The notes: generated by a model from the sequence alone, not told the origin. A DNA stretch of 64,000 nt from Helicobacter canis (GCF_900451095.1 NZ_UGHV01000001.1:496001-560000), one strand, 5' to 3'. Positions 46,636 to 57,299 are shown, counted from the stretch's first letter. A program made the numbers and translations.

Positions 46636-49600
46636 CTACACGATTCGTATGCGTTTAGCGATGATCCTAAACATCGCCGGCAGTAGTAGCAATGTCAAGG
46701 AGCTAGAGGTTACAAGCCCGCCTAGCACGACAATGGCAAGGGGCTTTTGCACCTCGCTTCCCACACCGCTTGAGAGCAGCATAGGCACAAGCCCAAATGC
46801 CGCGATAAAGGCGGTCATAAGGATAGGGCGTAGCCGCCTTTTTGCCCCCATTTCTACGGCTTCATCGACACTTTTACCCTGCTTAATAAGCTCTTTAAAA
46901 TACCCTATCATCACCACGCCATTAAGCACGGCGATACCAAAGAGCGTGATAAAGCCAATGCTCGCTGGCACAGAGATATACTCCCCAGATAAAAAGAGCG
47001 AGATAAGCCCACCTGTAACGGCAAAGGGGATATTGAGCAAAATCAGCAATGCCAAAGGCACGCTTTTAAAAGTGAAGTAGAGGATAAAAAATATCACCAC
47101 AATGCTTATAGGGATCACCACCGCAAAGCGTGCGTTGGCTCGCTGCTGATTTTCAAACTGCCCGCCAAAAGTGATGTAGTAATTTGGCGGGAGCTTCACT
47201 TGCGCGGAGATTTTTTCCTTTGCTTCATCGACGAAGCCGCCTAAATCGCGATTTTCTACATTGCTACGCACGACACTCATTCTGCGATTATTCTCACGCA
47301 CGATTGTTACAGGACCATCGACTTCTTTAATTTCAGCAATGGAGCTAATTGGCACGACATAGCCGCGTGATGAAAACATCTCCAAAGCTTCAAGCTTAGT
47401 AATATCCGTAGATATTTCTGGGTCTTGGCGGATAATCACAGGCACGCGTGCCACGCCCATAGGGATATAGGAGACAATAATGCCCTCTAAGGAAGATTTC
47501 ATAAATTTTGCAAACTCATCGACACTTACGCCTACATTGCTCATAATGTGCTTTTCTGGGGTTATGTAAAGATAATTTACCCCTTCATTAAGCGTGGTGA
47601 AAACCTCACTACTGCCTCGCACCCCTTGCAAAATCCCTCGAATTTGCTTACTAAGCTCATTGAGCTTGTCAATATCATCGCCAAAGATTTTGATCGCCAA
47701 ATCCCCGCGCACACCTGTAAGCATTTCTGAAATCCGCATATCAATAGGCTGGGTAAAAATAAAGCTAATCCCTACAAAGCTTTGCAGGGATTTTGTGATT
47801 TTCTCAAGCACTTCTTGCTTGCTTTTTGCCTGCCATTTTTCTTTAGAGATAAAGGAGATAAACATATCGCTTTGATTAAGCCCATCAAGACTAAGTCCTA
47901 GCTCATCAGTCCCTGTGCGTGCGACAATTTCTTTGACTTCTGGGACCTTTTCTTTAATCGTTTTTTGGATACGCAGTAGCAAATCGCGCGATTGTGTAAG
48001 CGAGACAGATGGTGTCATCTCCACCATAAGCACCGCATCGCCTTCATCAAGGGTCGGCATAAATGATTTACCCACAAAAGGAAAGAGAGAGAGCGAGAGA
48101 AACAAAAATACAAATGCACAGCTAATGACTAATTTACTATGACTTAGGCAAAAGTGTAGGGTGGGCGTGTAGATTTTATAAAAAAAGCGCGTGATAAGTG
48201 TTTCTTTATGCTCTTTGGTCTTTAGCACAAGAGAGGCGACTACGGGGATCACAGTGATTGAAAGCACCAAAGAGCCTAAAAGGGCGAAAACTATGCTTTT
48301 TGCCAAAGGGGCAAACATCTTGCCCTCTAAGCCCTCTAAAGTAAGGATTGGCACAAAAAATACGATGATGATGATGATCCCACTTACCACAGAGACAGAG
48401 ATCTCCTTGCACGCGCGATAGAGGGCGTGTAGCTTTGTTGTGGTGGTATTAGAGCTTAGCTTTTCAAAGGCATTTTCCACCATCACCACAGCAGAATCCA
48501 CCAAGATCCCAATGGCAATGGCTAGCCCACCTAGGCTCATAAGATTAGCACTCATACCATTTAGGCTCATACAGATAAACGCCACAGAAAGCGCACAGGG
48601 TAAAATCACGCTTACAGCAATCGCTGCACGCAAATCCCCTAAAAACAAAAACAACAGCACCACAATTAGCACAATGGCTTCAATCAGCACTTTTGTAACA
48701 TTATCGACTGCCTTTTGTGTGAGATCGGAGCGATCATAGAAGACTTCTAGCCGCACGCCCTCTGGGAGCAGAGGCTTTAGCTCATCAAATTTTTCATAGA
48801 TTTTTTCTATGGTTTCTTTGGAGTTTGCGCCTTTAAGTGAAAGCACGATCGCCTGTGTCGTCTCACCTACGCCATTTTTGGTCGTAAAGCCTAGCCTAGT
48901 CATATAGCTTGTGCTTACTTCAGCAAAGTCCCCAATCTTTACAAAGCCTACATTTGTTTGTATCGCTAGCTGGGCGATTTGCTCTGGGGTGAGCGCGGCG
49001 TTTTGGATTTTGACCAAGAAGTTTTCGCCATCTCGATCCACGCGCCCTGCGCCGTCATTTTTCAAACTTGCTTCAAGAGCGGATTCTAGCTGGGTTATCG
49101 TTACCCCAAGTCTCGCCATATCATTAAAATCCGGGATCACCACAAAGGCTTTGGCAAAGCCCCCAAGCGAGCTTACATCTGCCACGCCTTTGATCTTCCT
49201 AATCTCTGGGCGGATAATGAAGTCTAAAAGCTGGCGTTTTTCAAGATTAGAGATATTGCCCTCAATAGTGAACATAAACATATCTGAAAGCGGCGTTACA
49301 ATAGGTTGCAAGCGCACATCAACACCACTTGGGAGATCAGCTAGCACATTTGCTAGCCGCTCGTTTGTCATCTGGCGTGCGAGATAAATATCCACACTAT
49401 CATCAAAATCTAGCACAATATCCGCGATAGCATATTTGGAAGTGGAGCGCAAGAGCTTTTGCCCAGGTAAGCCTTGAAGCTCTAGCTCTAAGGGGCGCAC
49501 GACTCGGTTTTCTACTTCTTCTGGTGCCATTCCGGGGGCTTTGACAGCTACGCGCACTTGGGTTGATGAGACATCAGGGAATGCATCAATAGCAATGCTT

Positions 49601-49695
49601 AAAAAGCTATACCCACCAAAAAGCAGCAATGCACACGCGCAAATCATTATGATAATGCGCTGCATTAAAGACCATTCGATGATTTTTGCTAGCAT
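46636..49695 (-). CDS. cznA: CznA/CusA-family heavy-metal RND efflux pump
   Basis: Inner-membrane proton-driven pump of the HME-RND type, 1019 residues with 12 membrane helices. TM4 GGLAIAIGILVDSAVVMVEN carries the conserved Asp and Glu of metal exporters. By gene order it is the H. pylori CznA, which exports cadmium, zinc and nickel; the metal here is inferred. Start overlaps the fusion-protein gene by one base. Confidence 0.92.
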   Translation of the reverse strand: MLAKIIEWSLMQRIIIMICACALLLFGGYSFLSIAIDAFPDVSSTQVRVAVKAPGMAPEEVENRVVRPLELELQGLPGQKLLRSTSKYAIADIVLDFDDSVDIYLARQMTNERLANVLADLPSGVDVRLQPIVTPLSDMFMFTIEGNISNLEKRQLLDFIIRPEIRKIKGVADVSSLGGFAKAFVVIPDFNDMARLGVTITQLESALEASLKNDGAGRVDRDGENFLVKIQNAALTPEQIAQLAIQTNVGFVKIGDFAEVSTSYMTRLGFTTKNGVGETTQAIVLSLKGANSKETIEKIYEKFDELKPLLPEGVRLEVFYDRSDLTQKAVDNVTKVLIEAIVLIVVLLFLFLGDLRAAIAVSVILPCALSVAFICMSLNGMSANLMSLGGLAIAIGILVDSAVVMVENAFEKLSSNTTTTKLHALYRACKEISVSVVSGIIIIIVFFVPILTLEGLEGKMFAPLAKSIVFALLGSLVLSITVIPVVASLVLKTKEHKETLITRFFYKIYTPTLHFCLSHSKLVISCAFVFLFLSLSLFPFVGKSFMPTLDEGDAVLMVEMTPSVSLTQSRDLLLRIQKTIKEKVPEVKEIVARTGTDELGLSLDGLNQSDMFISFISKEKWQAKSKQEVLEKITKSLQSFVGISFIFTQPIDMRISEMLTGVRGDLAIKIFGDDIDKLNELSKQIRGILQGVRGSSEVFTTLNEGVNYLYITPEKHIMSNVGVSVDEFAKFMKSSLEGIIVSYIPMGVARVPVIIRQDPEISTDITKLEALEMFSSRGYVVPISSIAEIKEVDGPVTIVRENNRRMSVVRSNVENRDLGGFVDEAKEKISAQVKLPPNYYITFGGQFENQQRANARFAVVIPISIVVIFFILYFTFKSVPLALLILLNIPFAVTGGLISLFLSGEYISVPASIGFITLFGIAVLNGVVMIGYFKELIKQGKSVDEAVEMGAKRRLRPILMTAFIAAFGLVPMLLSSGVGSEVQKPLAIVVLGGLVTSSSLTLLLLPAMFRIIAKRIRIV

Positions 49696-50759
49696 TATTG
49701 CCCCTCGACCCCGATATTGTTAATTAGCCCTTTTAGTGCTACAAGTGTGCCAGAGGCGATTTGCTCATTGCCCTTGAAGCCCTTGCCATCAATGATAAAG
49801 GACTTGCTGCGCTTTTCTATGACTTGCACGACTTTTGGGAGATAGCCATTAGGGGTTTTGACAAAGATGAGATTGTCTTTAGCATTTTTAATCACAGCCG
49901 TTGAGGGCACGATATACGAGCCTTTGGGCTGCTTGCCCTCGATATAGATGTCAGCAATCTCGCCTACGCGAAACGAGCCTTCTTTGAGATCGGCGATCGC
50001 GGTTATGGAGTTGTTGTTTTTATCCACGACTACGGATATGGTGGTGATTTCACCGACATATTGTCCTTTTTCACTATACACCCTAGATCCGGGTAGCACA
50101 TAGTCGGAGACAGAAAGCGGGATTTTGATACGCGCTAGGAGGTTGTTGTTTTTAGAGATTCTTACATAGGGGGTAAAGGCTGGGATTTTCTCGCCGGTAT
50201 TTTTAGGCGCGACAGAGAGGATCCCGCTCGCACTCGCCACCACACGGAATCCAAAATTCCCCCTAGGTTTATCTGGATCAATCCCAAAAAGCTTGAAAGT
50301 ATTTCTTAGCTGACTTAGCTTGAGATAAAGCTCTCTGCTTGCAAGATAGCTTTGCTGATATTCTCGCTGGGAGATGACACCAGCTTGGAATAAGTCTTTA
50401 TCTTTTTTGGCGATTTCTTCTGCGACTCGGTGCTTGTTTTGGGTGTTTTCTAGCTCGAAAAAGAGATTATTTAACTCATTAGAGCTAATCTCACAAATCT
50501 CATTGCCCTGTTGTATCTGCTCACCTTCTCGCTTATAGATCGCCACTACCACAACATCAAAGGTAGAACTTTGTGTCGTGGAGTCTTTGTTGTCAAAGTC
50601 GATGAAAGCATTAAATGGCACGCCGCGTGTGATGCTTGGGTTTTTTATGGGAATGTCTTTAATGCCTAGTCCTTGTGCTTGGACAGCATTTAAGCGCACT
50701 TCTTTGTAGCCATAGAGTGTGCCAAATGCGATTAACACGCCTAGAATGTATCGTTTCAT
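49695..50759 (-). CDS. cznB: CznB membrane fusion protein
   Basis: Periplasmic adaptor: signal/anchor, barrel-sandwich region with a coiled coil (NLFFELENTQNKHRVAEEIAKK) and a beta-barrel domain (PSTAVIKNAKDNLIFVKTPNGY). 354 residues. Connects CznA to CznC; overlaps both neighbours. Confidence 0.88.
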   Translation of the reverse strand: MKRYILGVLIAFGTLYGYKEVRLNAVQAQGLGIKDIPIKNPSITRGVPFNAFIDFDNKDSTTQSSTFDVVVVAIYKREGEQIQQGNEICEISSNELNNLFFELENTQNKHRVAEEIAKKDKDLFQAGVISQREYQQSYLASRELYLKLSQLRNTFKLFGIDPDKPRGNFGFRVVASASGILSVAPKNTGEKIPAFTPYVRISKNNNLLARIKIPLSVSDYVLPGSRVYSEKGQYVGEITTISVVVDKNNNSITAIADLKEGSFRVGEIADIYIEGKQPKGSYIVPSTAVIKNAKDNLIFVKTPNGYLPKVVQVIEKRSKSFIIDGKGFKGNEQIASGTLVALKGLINNIGVEGQ

Positions 50760-52060
50760 TGTGTTTCTCCTATCATTGTCCCTAAGGTTTCTTCAAGTAG
50801 CGATTGTATGCCTATATACTCTAGCTTTGCATCTGCTAGCGTGATAATGCTATCCATATAGGAATTTTGGTAGGCTAGGTATTCAAACAAGCTGATTTTC
50901 TGCGATTCATAGGCGATTTTGCCCATTTCTACTAGGTCTTTTTTGTTTTGGATATTTTCTTGCTGGAGTTCTATGAAGCTTTTTTTGGATTCTAGTTGAT
51001 CAAGATAAGAATCCACACTGATGAGCAAATTGTTTTTTGTGATCTCGCTCTCACGCACACTGCCGCTATGCAGGGCTAGCCACTTGCGCTTTAAATGCGT
51101 GTTTTTGGGCGTGATGGGTAGCGGGATAGAAAATCGCAGCTGGGCATTGTCGCTGGACTCTGCGTGTGCGATCCCACCACCTAGCTCAAAGGCTTCAAAG
51201 CGGTCGCGATTGGCGAGCTTGGCGTTTGTTTGATAATTTCTAGCTTGCAGGGCTAGGATATCCAAATATGGTGAAACCTCTAGCTGTTTATAGGCGGATT
51301 CTGGCTCTATGTGCGTGTAGCTAAAGTGTAGATTATCAACAACTATATCGTGCAAGCTATCAAGAATCTCATCATCGACTTTTTCTTGATCGATCGTGTG
51401 GGCTTCTACAAGCCCTAGGAGCTGATGTAGTGTGCGCTGCAGCTCTAGGAGCTGGGTTTGGGTCTGCATTTTTAAAAGCTTGGCATCAAGGTAGGAGTTA
51501 TTAAAGCTAATATAGTCCTTTTTAGACATACTGCCTGCATCAAGCTTTGCTTTAGCGATTTGTAGCTGGTGGTAGAAATTACTCTCTCTTTGTGTCGCGA
51601 CATTGTATTTTTCTTTGGTAAGGACATAGGAGAGATAGAGTCGTTTTGCAGCGATATAGGCTAGCTCTTTGTAGAGTTTATAAGCTTTATCATATTGCTC
51701 AATTTGTATGCGCAGGCTCTTATGCAAAAGTGTTTGCACCCAAGGAAGCTTAGGGCGGAGCATCACAAGTGCCGTTACAGAGACTTCGTTTTTGCCTAAA
51801 GCATTTTTGACAAAGCCTGTATCCACCTCTGTATAGGGCGACTCCCACGAGTTTGTCGCACGCTGGGTTTCTAGCAAGCTTTGAAATTGTGCTTTGTTTT
51901 GCACGAGATTTATGCTATTTTGCTCCACGGCTTCAAAAAAGGCTTGCTTGCTGATAGGCTGCGCGTGTAACAATACACCTAAGCATAGGGCTATGCTGAT
52001 CTGGCACGCCTTAGCCACAAAGATTCTCCCCAAATATGTCTTCAAGAAGTATGTTTCCAA
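50756..52060 (-). CDS. cznC: CznC outer membrane efflux protein (TolC-like)
   Basis: Signal peptide within residues 15-35, then two long helical repeats (TQTQLLELQRTLHQLLGL; ENIQNKKDLVEMGKIAYESQ) typical of TolC-type channels. 434 residues. First gene of the leftward cznCBA operon; overlaps cznB by 4 bp. Confidence 0.88.
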   Translation of the reverse strand: METYFLKTYLGRIFVAKACQISIALCLGVLLHAQPISKQAFFEAVEQNSINLVQNKAQFQSLLETQRATNSWESPYTEVDTGFVKNALGKNEVSVTALVMLRPKLPWVQTLLHKSLRIQIEQYDKAYKLYKELAYIAAKRLYLSYVLTKEKYNVATQRESNFYHQLQIAKAKLDAGSMSKKDYISFNNSYLDAKLLKMQTQTQLLELQRTLHQLLGLVEAHTIDQEKVDDEILDSLHDIVVDNLHFSYTHIEPESAYKQLEVSPYLDILALQARNYQTNAKLANRDRFEAFELGGGIAHAESSDNAQLRFSIPLPITPKNTHLKRKWLALHSGSVRESEITKNNLLISVDSYLDQLESKKSFIELQQENIQNKKDLVEMGKIAYESQKISLFEYLAYQNSYMDSIITLADAKLEYIGIQSLLEETLGTMIGETQ

Positions 52061-52132
52061 GCACCTTGCTACACTCCAAAGATAGTTGAAAAGTGGATTC
52101 TACAAAGATTTTTTAACCATTGTGTTAATCGT

Positions 52133-53491
52133 TTAAAATTTATAGCCTACCCAGAGCTTGCTTACCAAAGTCCTAGAGTAGCGCACTTCATCTAAATACA
52201 CAAGCGTTAAGTGCCACTTGATTTTTGGGAAGTCTAGCTCTAGCTCGCCTACGACTTGATTAGAGTAATGCACATCAGGGGCAAAAAACATCGTCCTCCC
52301 AAGCCCGATAAACCCCCCTAGCTCACAGGATTTGCCTAGCATTATCCCACGATAATCAAGCTTAATATACCCCGTGCGCCCGCCCTCGCCATAAATGTAA
52401 GTGTTGTATTCTAGCGGGTTATTATCCGCATAGATGGGCAGCAGATTTGTGGCTTGATTTTTGTCATTGACCACTGCGCCAAGTGAGAGATGGAAGTAGC
52501 CAAAGCCAAGCAGCCCTTCAAGATGCGCCACGCCGCCATTAAGCTTGCCAAAACTGCCCTTTTGATAGCAAGCAAGCCCCACTTCCTCTGCGACTTGTGG
52601 GTTAGCACAAAGATTTGGGTCTTGTATCCCAGCACTCACAAAGGTCCCGTGTGCCTTAATCCCCAAATCCCAGAATCCAAAGTCCTTCGTATAGCGCACA
52701 GCAAGTCCGCTAGCGACATACAAGCTAGCTAAATAATTTGCATATAAACGCAGCCCAAAATGCTCTTTTTGGTAATTTGCATCGGCGTAAAAATGCTTAT
52801 TGATCGCATAGCCTTGATGCTTTTCATAGAGATCTTTTATATAGCCATAGCGCGTGTTTTCTGCTGGGTTGGCGTAAGTTTGTCGGTAGAATCCCCCAAG
52901 TGCCAAGCGCACCCCCTTTATATCTGCATAAATCTCCGCACCCTCTAAGTAGTCTCCTATCCACTCATATTCTGCATCATATCGCCCTACACGAAAGCCC
53001 ATATTCTTATGCTCATAGCCTATAAAAAGTGCTGGCAAATGCACAGCATCGCTTGTATAGAAGAGATCCTTTGCTTCATCGTTATTGATAAGCAAAGAGT
53101 AGATTCTAGGGTCTGTTTGCATATCATAGCGCGTGATAGGTCTAGCGGCAAAGTCTGCAAGCTTCCCAATGGCAGAAAACGCCCCCCCTAGGTAGAATCC
53201 ATAAAATCTCTCGCTCTCTAGCGATAGCTTTGTCCATAGTCCGCTATATCCCGTGGCAAAGGGCGCACTAAATAAAGTAGAATCCAAATGCGCCGCAGTG
53301 GTAAAGGAGGCTAGATCAATGTCTTTAACCCGCAAAAATGATGTATGTGTCCTACTAGTATCGCTACTTAGTCCTATATCTAGTGATGATATAGGAGCTT
53401 CTTTAGCTTTAGGGATAGTAGATTCTAGGGATTCTTGTGTGCTAGCTAGGAGAGCCACTCCTATCATAATCCACAACCACACCAAGCGCAT
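52133..53491 (-). CDS. Hof-family outer membrane porin
   Basis: Signal peptide (residues 1-18) then alternating strands ending LVSKLWVGYKF with a C-terminal Phe, the outer membrane sorting signal. The middle (GFRVGRYDAEYEWIGDYLEGAE, RPITRYDMQTDPRIYSLL) matches the Helicobacter Hof family. 452 residues. It sits between cznC and glyS, which are adjacent in H. pylori. Confidence 0.82.
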   Translation of the reverse strand: MRLVWLWIMIGVALLASTQESLESTIPKAKEAPISSLDIGLSSDTSRTHTSFLRVKDIDLASFTTAAHLDSTLFSAPFATGYSGLWTKLSLESERFYGFYLGGAFSAIGKLADFAARPITRYDMQTDPRIYSLLINNDEAKDLFYTSDAVHLPALFIGYEHKNMGFRVGRYDAEYEWIGDYLEGAEIYADIKGVRLALGGFYRQTYANPAENTRYGYIKDLYEKHQGYAINKHFYADANYQKEHFGLRLYANYLASLYVASGLAVRYTKDFGFWDLGIKAHGTFVSAGIQDPNLCANPQVAEEVGLACYQKGSFGKLNGGVAHLEGLLGFGYFHLSLGAVVNDKNQATNLLPIYADNNPLEYNTYIYGEGGRTGYIKLDYRGIMLGKSCELGGFIGLGRTMFFAPDVHYSNQVVGELELDFPKIKWHLTLVYLDEVRYSRTLVSKLWVGYKF

Positions 53492-53498
53492 AGCAATC

Positions 53499-56327
53499 CT
53501 AAATGGCTAATTCTTTCAAATCCCCTATGGTGCAAAACTCCGCATAAATCGCATAAAGTAGTGATTTGCGATTGCGGCGCAAGGCTGGGTCTTCATCATT
53601 GACAAGCACGCTAGCAAAAAACACCTCCAGCTCTTCTTTGAGTGAAAAAAGCGCGTCAAGTTTATGCTGCGGATGCGTGAGAGCGGGGAGATTGAGCGAT
53701 AGGAGCTTGTTGTAGAGGGCGGATTCAGGGGGGGTTAGGAGTGAAGTGTCAAGACTTTGTAAAATCGCTTGTGTGTTGGTGGATTCGGCTTTACTAAAGA
53801 AACTTGCTGCGACTTCGCCTTGCTGCCGCAAGACTCGCAATGACGATGAAGCGGATTTTTCACCCTGTGCTTGTTTTTTGCTCTCGTTTTGGGATTCTAA
53901 GATTGTGGAGCTAGAATCGTGGTTTTGCGAGCCGCGCAAGGAGATAAGACTTGGTTGTCTATCGACACAGCGCGACGAAGCAATCCACGATTCTAGCCCA
54001 CAAGCTGAATCCCCCATAATATCTTTAGTGATATTTGCCACGCGCTTAAACACTGCCATAAGTGCTTCTCTATCATCGCGCACAAGCAAGGATTCTAGGG
54101 CTTTGGCATTGCTAGCGATAGTGCAGAGATCTGCGCTTATCCCCCTTGAAGCGGAGCGGAAAATTTGTGCTGGTATGTCTAAAATGGATTCTAGTCGCTC
54201 GATGATAAACCCCTGCAATCGCGCGAGATTCTCTTGGCTAATATCATAGGCACAGATTCTAGCCATATCGCCTAGGATCTGCTTCACATCAAAGGCTAGA
54301 TTCCACTCTAGGGCGATTTTTACCACACCATTTGCCGCACGGCGTAGGGCATAAGGGTCTTTTGAGCCACTAGGGATTGTGCCGATACTAAAAAGCCCGA
54401 GCAAGCTCTCAAGCTTCCCACTAAGGGCTACAATCGCGCTTATTTTGCTGCTTGGCAGGGCAGAGTCCTCGCCATTTGGGAGGTATTGCTCTTTAATGGC
54501 TTGGGCGATGTCGTGCGAGAGTCCTTGTGCTAGGGCATAGTAATGCCCCATAATCCCCTGCAGCTCCGGAAACTCCCCTACCATTTCACTAAGCAAATCC
54601 GCCTTAGAATACGCGATTGCTTGTGTGATCTGCTGGCTATCTTGCTCATACAATCGCGCCAAATACGCGCTGATGATCTCCTCTCTGTTTGTTTTATCTA
54701 GCATAGAGCCTAGCCCATCGACATAGGCGATACTTGCCAAAGGTTTTTTGTCTAATGGCGTAGCGCAGTCATTGCGATAGAAAAATTCTGCATCGCTTAG
54801 GCGCGCTTTTAGCACGCGTTCATTGCCGCTGATAATCGCACTAAACTCATCGCAAAGCGCGTTTGCCACGACAATGAAGCCATTATACAGCCGCCCATTT
54901 TTGCGCACGGCAAAATATTTTTGATGCTCTTTCATTGAAGTAGTGATAACCTCTTCTGGCAGGGCTAAAAATCGCTCATCAAATCCCCCTAGCAGCGCGG
55001 TAGGATACTCTGTGATAGCGACAATTTGGGCTAAAAGAGCAGAGTCTAACTCTACTTGCAGGCTAAAAGTGGATTCTAGGGCTTGGATCTGCTCTAAGAT
55101 CCGCTGCTTTCTCTCATCAGCACTAAGGATCACGCCGCCATTTTTCAGCTTATGCAAGTAGTCATCAAGCCCTGTGATTTGCACCCACGCTTCCTTTGCG
55201 CACATTTCTTGGGCGGCATTATCAAAAGTGGATTCTAGGAGGTCTTGTTGTTTGGGGGTGTAGGAGCGGTGCAGGAGTGTCGCTGCTTTGCTTTGCTGAC
55301 CGAATGTTTGCGGTGATCGGGCTTTTTGTGTTTTGGCGTTGGCATTATCAAAAGTGGATTCTAGGGCTTGTGTCGATGTTTGTGTGGATTGCCGCGCCAC
55401 TGCTTCCGCAGTGTCTCGCAATGACGATGAAGCCGATTTTTCAATATCGCCCCGATTGTCTCCCAAGATTCTAGGATTTGCGGTGGGGCTAGTGGTGCTT
55501 TTTGTGGATTTTGGGGCAGAGCTAGACTGATGGTCTGCGGTTGCCCTAAAATCCACAAAATCGCCGCTATGGCTACCCAAAGCCGAATCTATCGCGCTAG
55601 AATCTAGTAGTATCATAATATTACGGATTGGGCGGATAAAGCTCTCACTCCCACTGCCCTCTTGAGCGTCCCCCCAGCGCATACTCTTGCCAAAGTGTAA
55701 TGAGCGGATAAATGCCACTACTACCTCGCCTAGCACCTGCCTAGATTCTAGTCCGGCTTGAGTTTTGCGGACATAGAGGACTTGCTTGCCGTCTTTTTCT
55801 ACTACTTGCAACAAGGACTCAGCCTGTGGGCTAGAATCCTGTGCGGAGTTTTCAATACCGCCCCGATTGTCTCCCAAGATTCTAGGATTTGCGGTGGGGC
55901 TTTGCAAGTTTTGAAAATTTTGGGGAAGGTTAGCGGACTCCCTGTCCGTGCCTTTCACAAAATTTTCAATCTTGTCAAATTGCTCACCCAAAGCCGAATC
56001 TATCACCCCTGCCTTTTTACAAAACCCTAGTCCTGCTTTACTAAGCCCCTTACTCCTATCACCATCAATAAAAGCTATCGCCAAAGGCGGTCCAAAAAAT
56101 TCTTGTATCTGCGCAGCAGTATGCGTAGGAAAAGCGCGACTATAAATAGCAATCCTGCGGGGTGTGTAGTGTAGCTCGCAAGGGGCTTGTATGTGAAACT
56201 GCGCTAATGCCTGCTCCCATTTGTGCGCGATATTGCCCCACTCTTTGAGAAAGGGGAGTGCGGGAAGCTCTTCTGTGAGAATCTCTACTAGCAGCTCTTG
56301 AGTTGCTTGCAAATCGCTAGATGACAT
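53499..56327 (-). CDS. glyS: Glycine--tRNA ligase beta subunit, swollen by in-frame repeat insertions
   Basis: Beta subunit of alpha2beta2 glycyl-tRNA synthetase: LLVEILTEELPALPF, YTPRRIAI, FGKSMRWGD, EEVITTSMKEHQKYFAV and GSKDPYALRRAANG are family motifs. It is 942 residues against about 700 in H. pylori. The excess is in three low-conservation regions: about 126-170, 262-372 and 772-848. These read PTANPRILGDNRG twice, LESTF twice, and translations of a palindromic repeat (WIASSRCVDRQPSLISLRG; EKSASSSLR). DNA at 55441-55490 and 55852-55901 is 49/50 identical. The core looks intact. Confidence 0.94.
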   Translation of the reverse strand: MSSSDLQATQELLVEILTEELPALPFLKEWGNIAHKWEQALAQFHIQAPCELHYTPRRIAIYSRAFPTHTAAQIQEFFGPPLAIAFIDGDRSKGLSKAGLGFCKKAGVIDSALGEQFDKIENFVKGTDRESANLPQNFQNLQSPTANPRILGDNRGGIENSAQDSSPQAESLLQVVEKDGKQVLYVRKTQAGLESRQVLGEVVVAFIRSLHFGKSMRWGDAQEGSGSESFIRPIRNIMILLDSSAIDSALGSHSGDFVDFRATADHQSSSAPKSTKSTTSPTANPRILGDNRGDIEKSASSSLRDTAEAVARQSTQTSTQALESTFDNANAKTQKARSPQTFGQQSKAATLLHRSYTPKQQDLLESTFDNAAQEMCAKEAWVQITGLDDYLHKLKNGGVILSADERKQRILEQIQALESTFSLQVELDSALLAQIVAITEYPTALLGGFDERFLALPEEVITTSMKEHQKYFAVRKNGRLYNGFIVVANALCDEFSAIISGNERVLKARLSDAEFFYRNDCATPLDKKPLASIAYVDGLGSMLDKTNREEIISAYLARLYEQDSQQITQAIAYSKADLLSEMVGEFPELQGIMGHYYALAQGLSHDIAQAIKEQYLPNGEDSALPSSKISAIVALSGKLESLLGLFSIGTIPSGSKDPYALRRAANGVVKIALEWNLAFDVKQILGDMARICAYDISQENLARLQGFIIERLESILDIPAQIFRSASRGISADLCTIASNAKALESLLVRDDREALMAVFKRVANITKDIMGDSACGLESWIASSRCVDRQPSLISLRGSQNHDSSSTILESQNESKKQAQGEKSASSSLRVLRQQGEVAASFFSKAESTNTQAILQSLDTSLLTPPESALYNKLLSLNLPALTHPQHKLDALFSLKEELEVFFASVLVNDEDPALRRNRKSLLYAIYAEFCTIGDLKELAI
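55441..55901. repeat. Two in-frame 50-bp repeats inside glyS
   Basis: 55441-55490 and 55852-55901 match at 49 of 50 bases and encode PTANPRILGDNRG twice, 137 codons apart. Nearby are three perfect 15-mers (55065, 55224, 55350), two of them within a shared 25-bp stretch. Confidence 0.88.
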
Positions 56328-56388
56328 CAGTGTCCTTGTCTTTGGGTATAATGCGCCATTGTAGCAAATCCAATATTAAAAGGCTTTT

Positions 56389-57276
56389 ATGAAATCCCCC
56401 AAGCTATCTGCGATCCTTGCGCTGTGCTGCGCCTTTAGCGTATTGCAAGCAGCTCCTAGCGCGAAATTCCCCCAAGTGGAGTGCGCTAATCTCAACCGCT
56501 TCACCAAAGCCCAAAGAGATCACATCATTTACGCCTATAACTTTGGCGCACCAAAGGGTATGGGCTACACGATGGCGGCAATCGCGTGGCAAGAGTCGTG
56601 TGCTGGGGCATATATGATGAATTTTTCTGATCCTTCTGCTGGGCTTTATCACGCGCATATCCCTGTGGTGCTTAAATACTACTCTAGTTATAGTGATACA
56701 CCTTTTACGCGCAATGTTATGGGACAGCTGCTTATCGATGATAGGAGGTTTGCTAGTCAAGTGGCGTTGGACTCGCTGATGTATTGGCATAAATACCACA
56801 AGGGCAATCACAAAAACATCATCAAATCCTACAACAAAGGCTTCAAATGGGAGAAAGATCGCGCGAGCAATAAACTCGCAGAATCCTACTATCTAAGCAT
56901 TGGGAAAAAAATCCGCGCCCTAGAATCCTATATCCCCAAATACTCGCGCGTGAAAAACCAAAGCACATTGATAGAGCTGCACGATAAAAACAAATCCGCT
57001 GCCACAATCAATGCCCGCATACAAAATGCCAAACCCCCTAAGCAAGCCCCGCACTCTAGCTCCCAAGCTCTCCAAAAAGCCCCAAACCAAAACCCAAAGC
57101 CTAAGCAAGCACACCCCAAGCCCCAAACCTCTCCAAAAAGCCCAAGCCCCAAAGCTCCCTTGCAAGATGATTTTGTCGATCTCCCATTAGAGGGCAGCCC
57201 AAATCCTAGCTCTAAAGCACCTAATAACTATGATGCAAACTTTGAAGACTTCACGCTCATTTTTGAAGGACACTAG
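56389..57276 (+). CDS. Secreted lysozyme-like protein with Pro/Lys-rich tail
   Basis: Signal peptide (residues 1-21). Residues 30-190 resemble a transglycosylase fold: IAWQESCAGAYMMNFSD with a candidate catalytic Glu, and a later KSYNKGFKW. The last 110 residues are Lys/Pro/Ser/Gln-rich and probably disordered. It diverges from glyS, and equals H. pylori HP0973 by position. Enzyme activity inferred. Confidence 0.68.
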   Translation: MKSPKLSAILALCCAFSVLQAAPSAKFPQVECANLNRFTKAQRDHIIYAYNFGAPKGMGYTMAAIAWQESCAGAYMMNFSDPSAGLYHAHIPVVLKYYSSYSDTPFTRNVMGQLLIDDRRFASQVALDSLMYWHKYHKGNHKNIIKSYNKGFKWEKDRASNKLAESYYLSIGKKIRALESYIPKYSRVKNQSTLIELHDKNKSAATINARIQNAKPPKQAPHSSSQALQKAPNQNPKPKQAHPKPQTSPKSPSPKAPLQDDFVDLPLEGSPNPSSKAPNNYDANFEDFTLIFEGH

Positions 57277-57299
57277 ATTCTAGGATTTGCGCTATGTAT

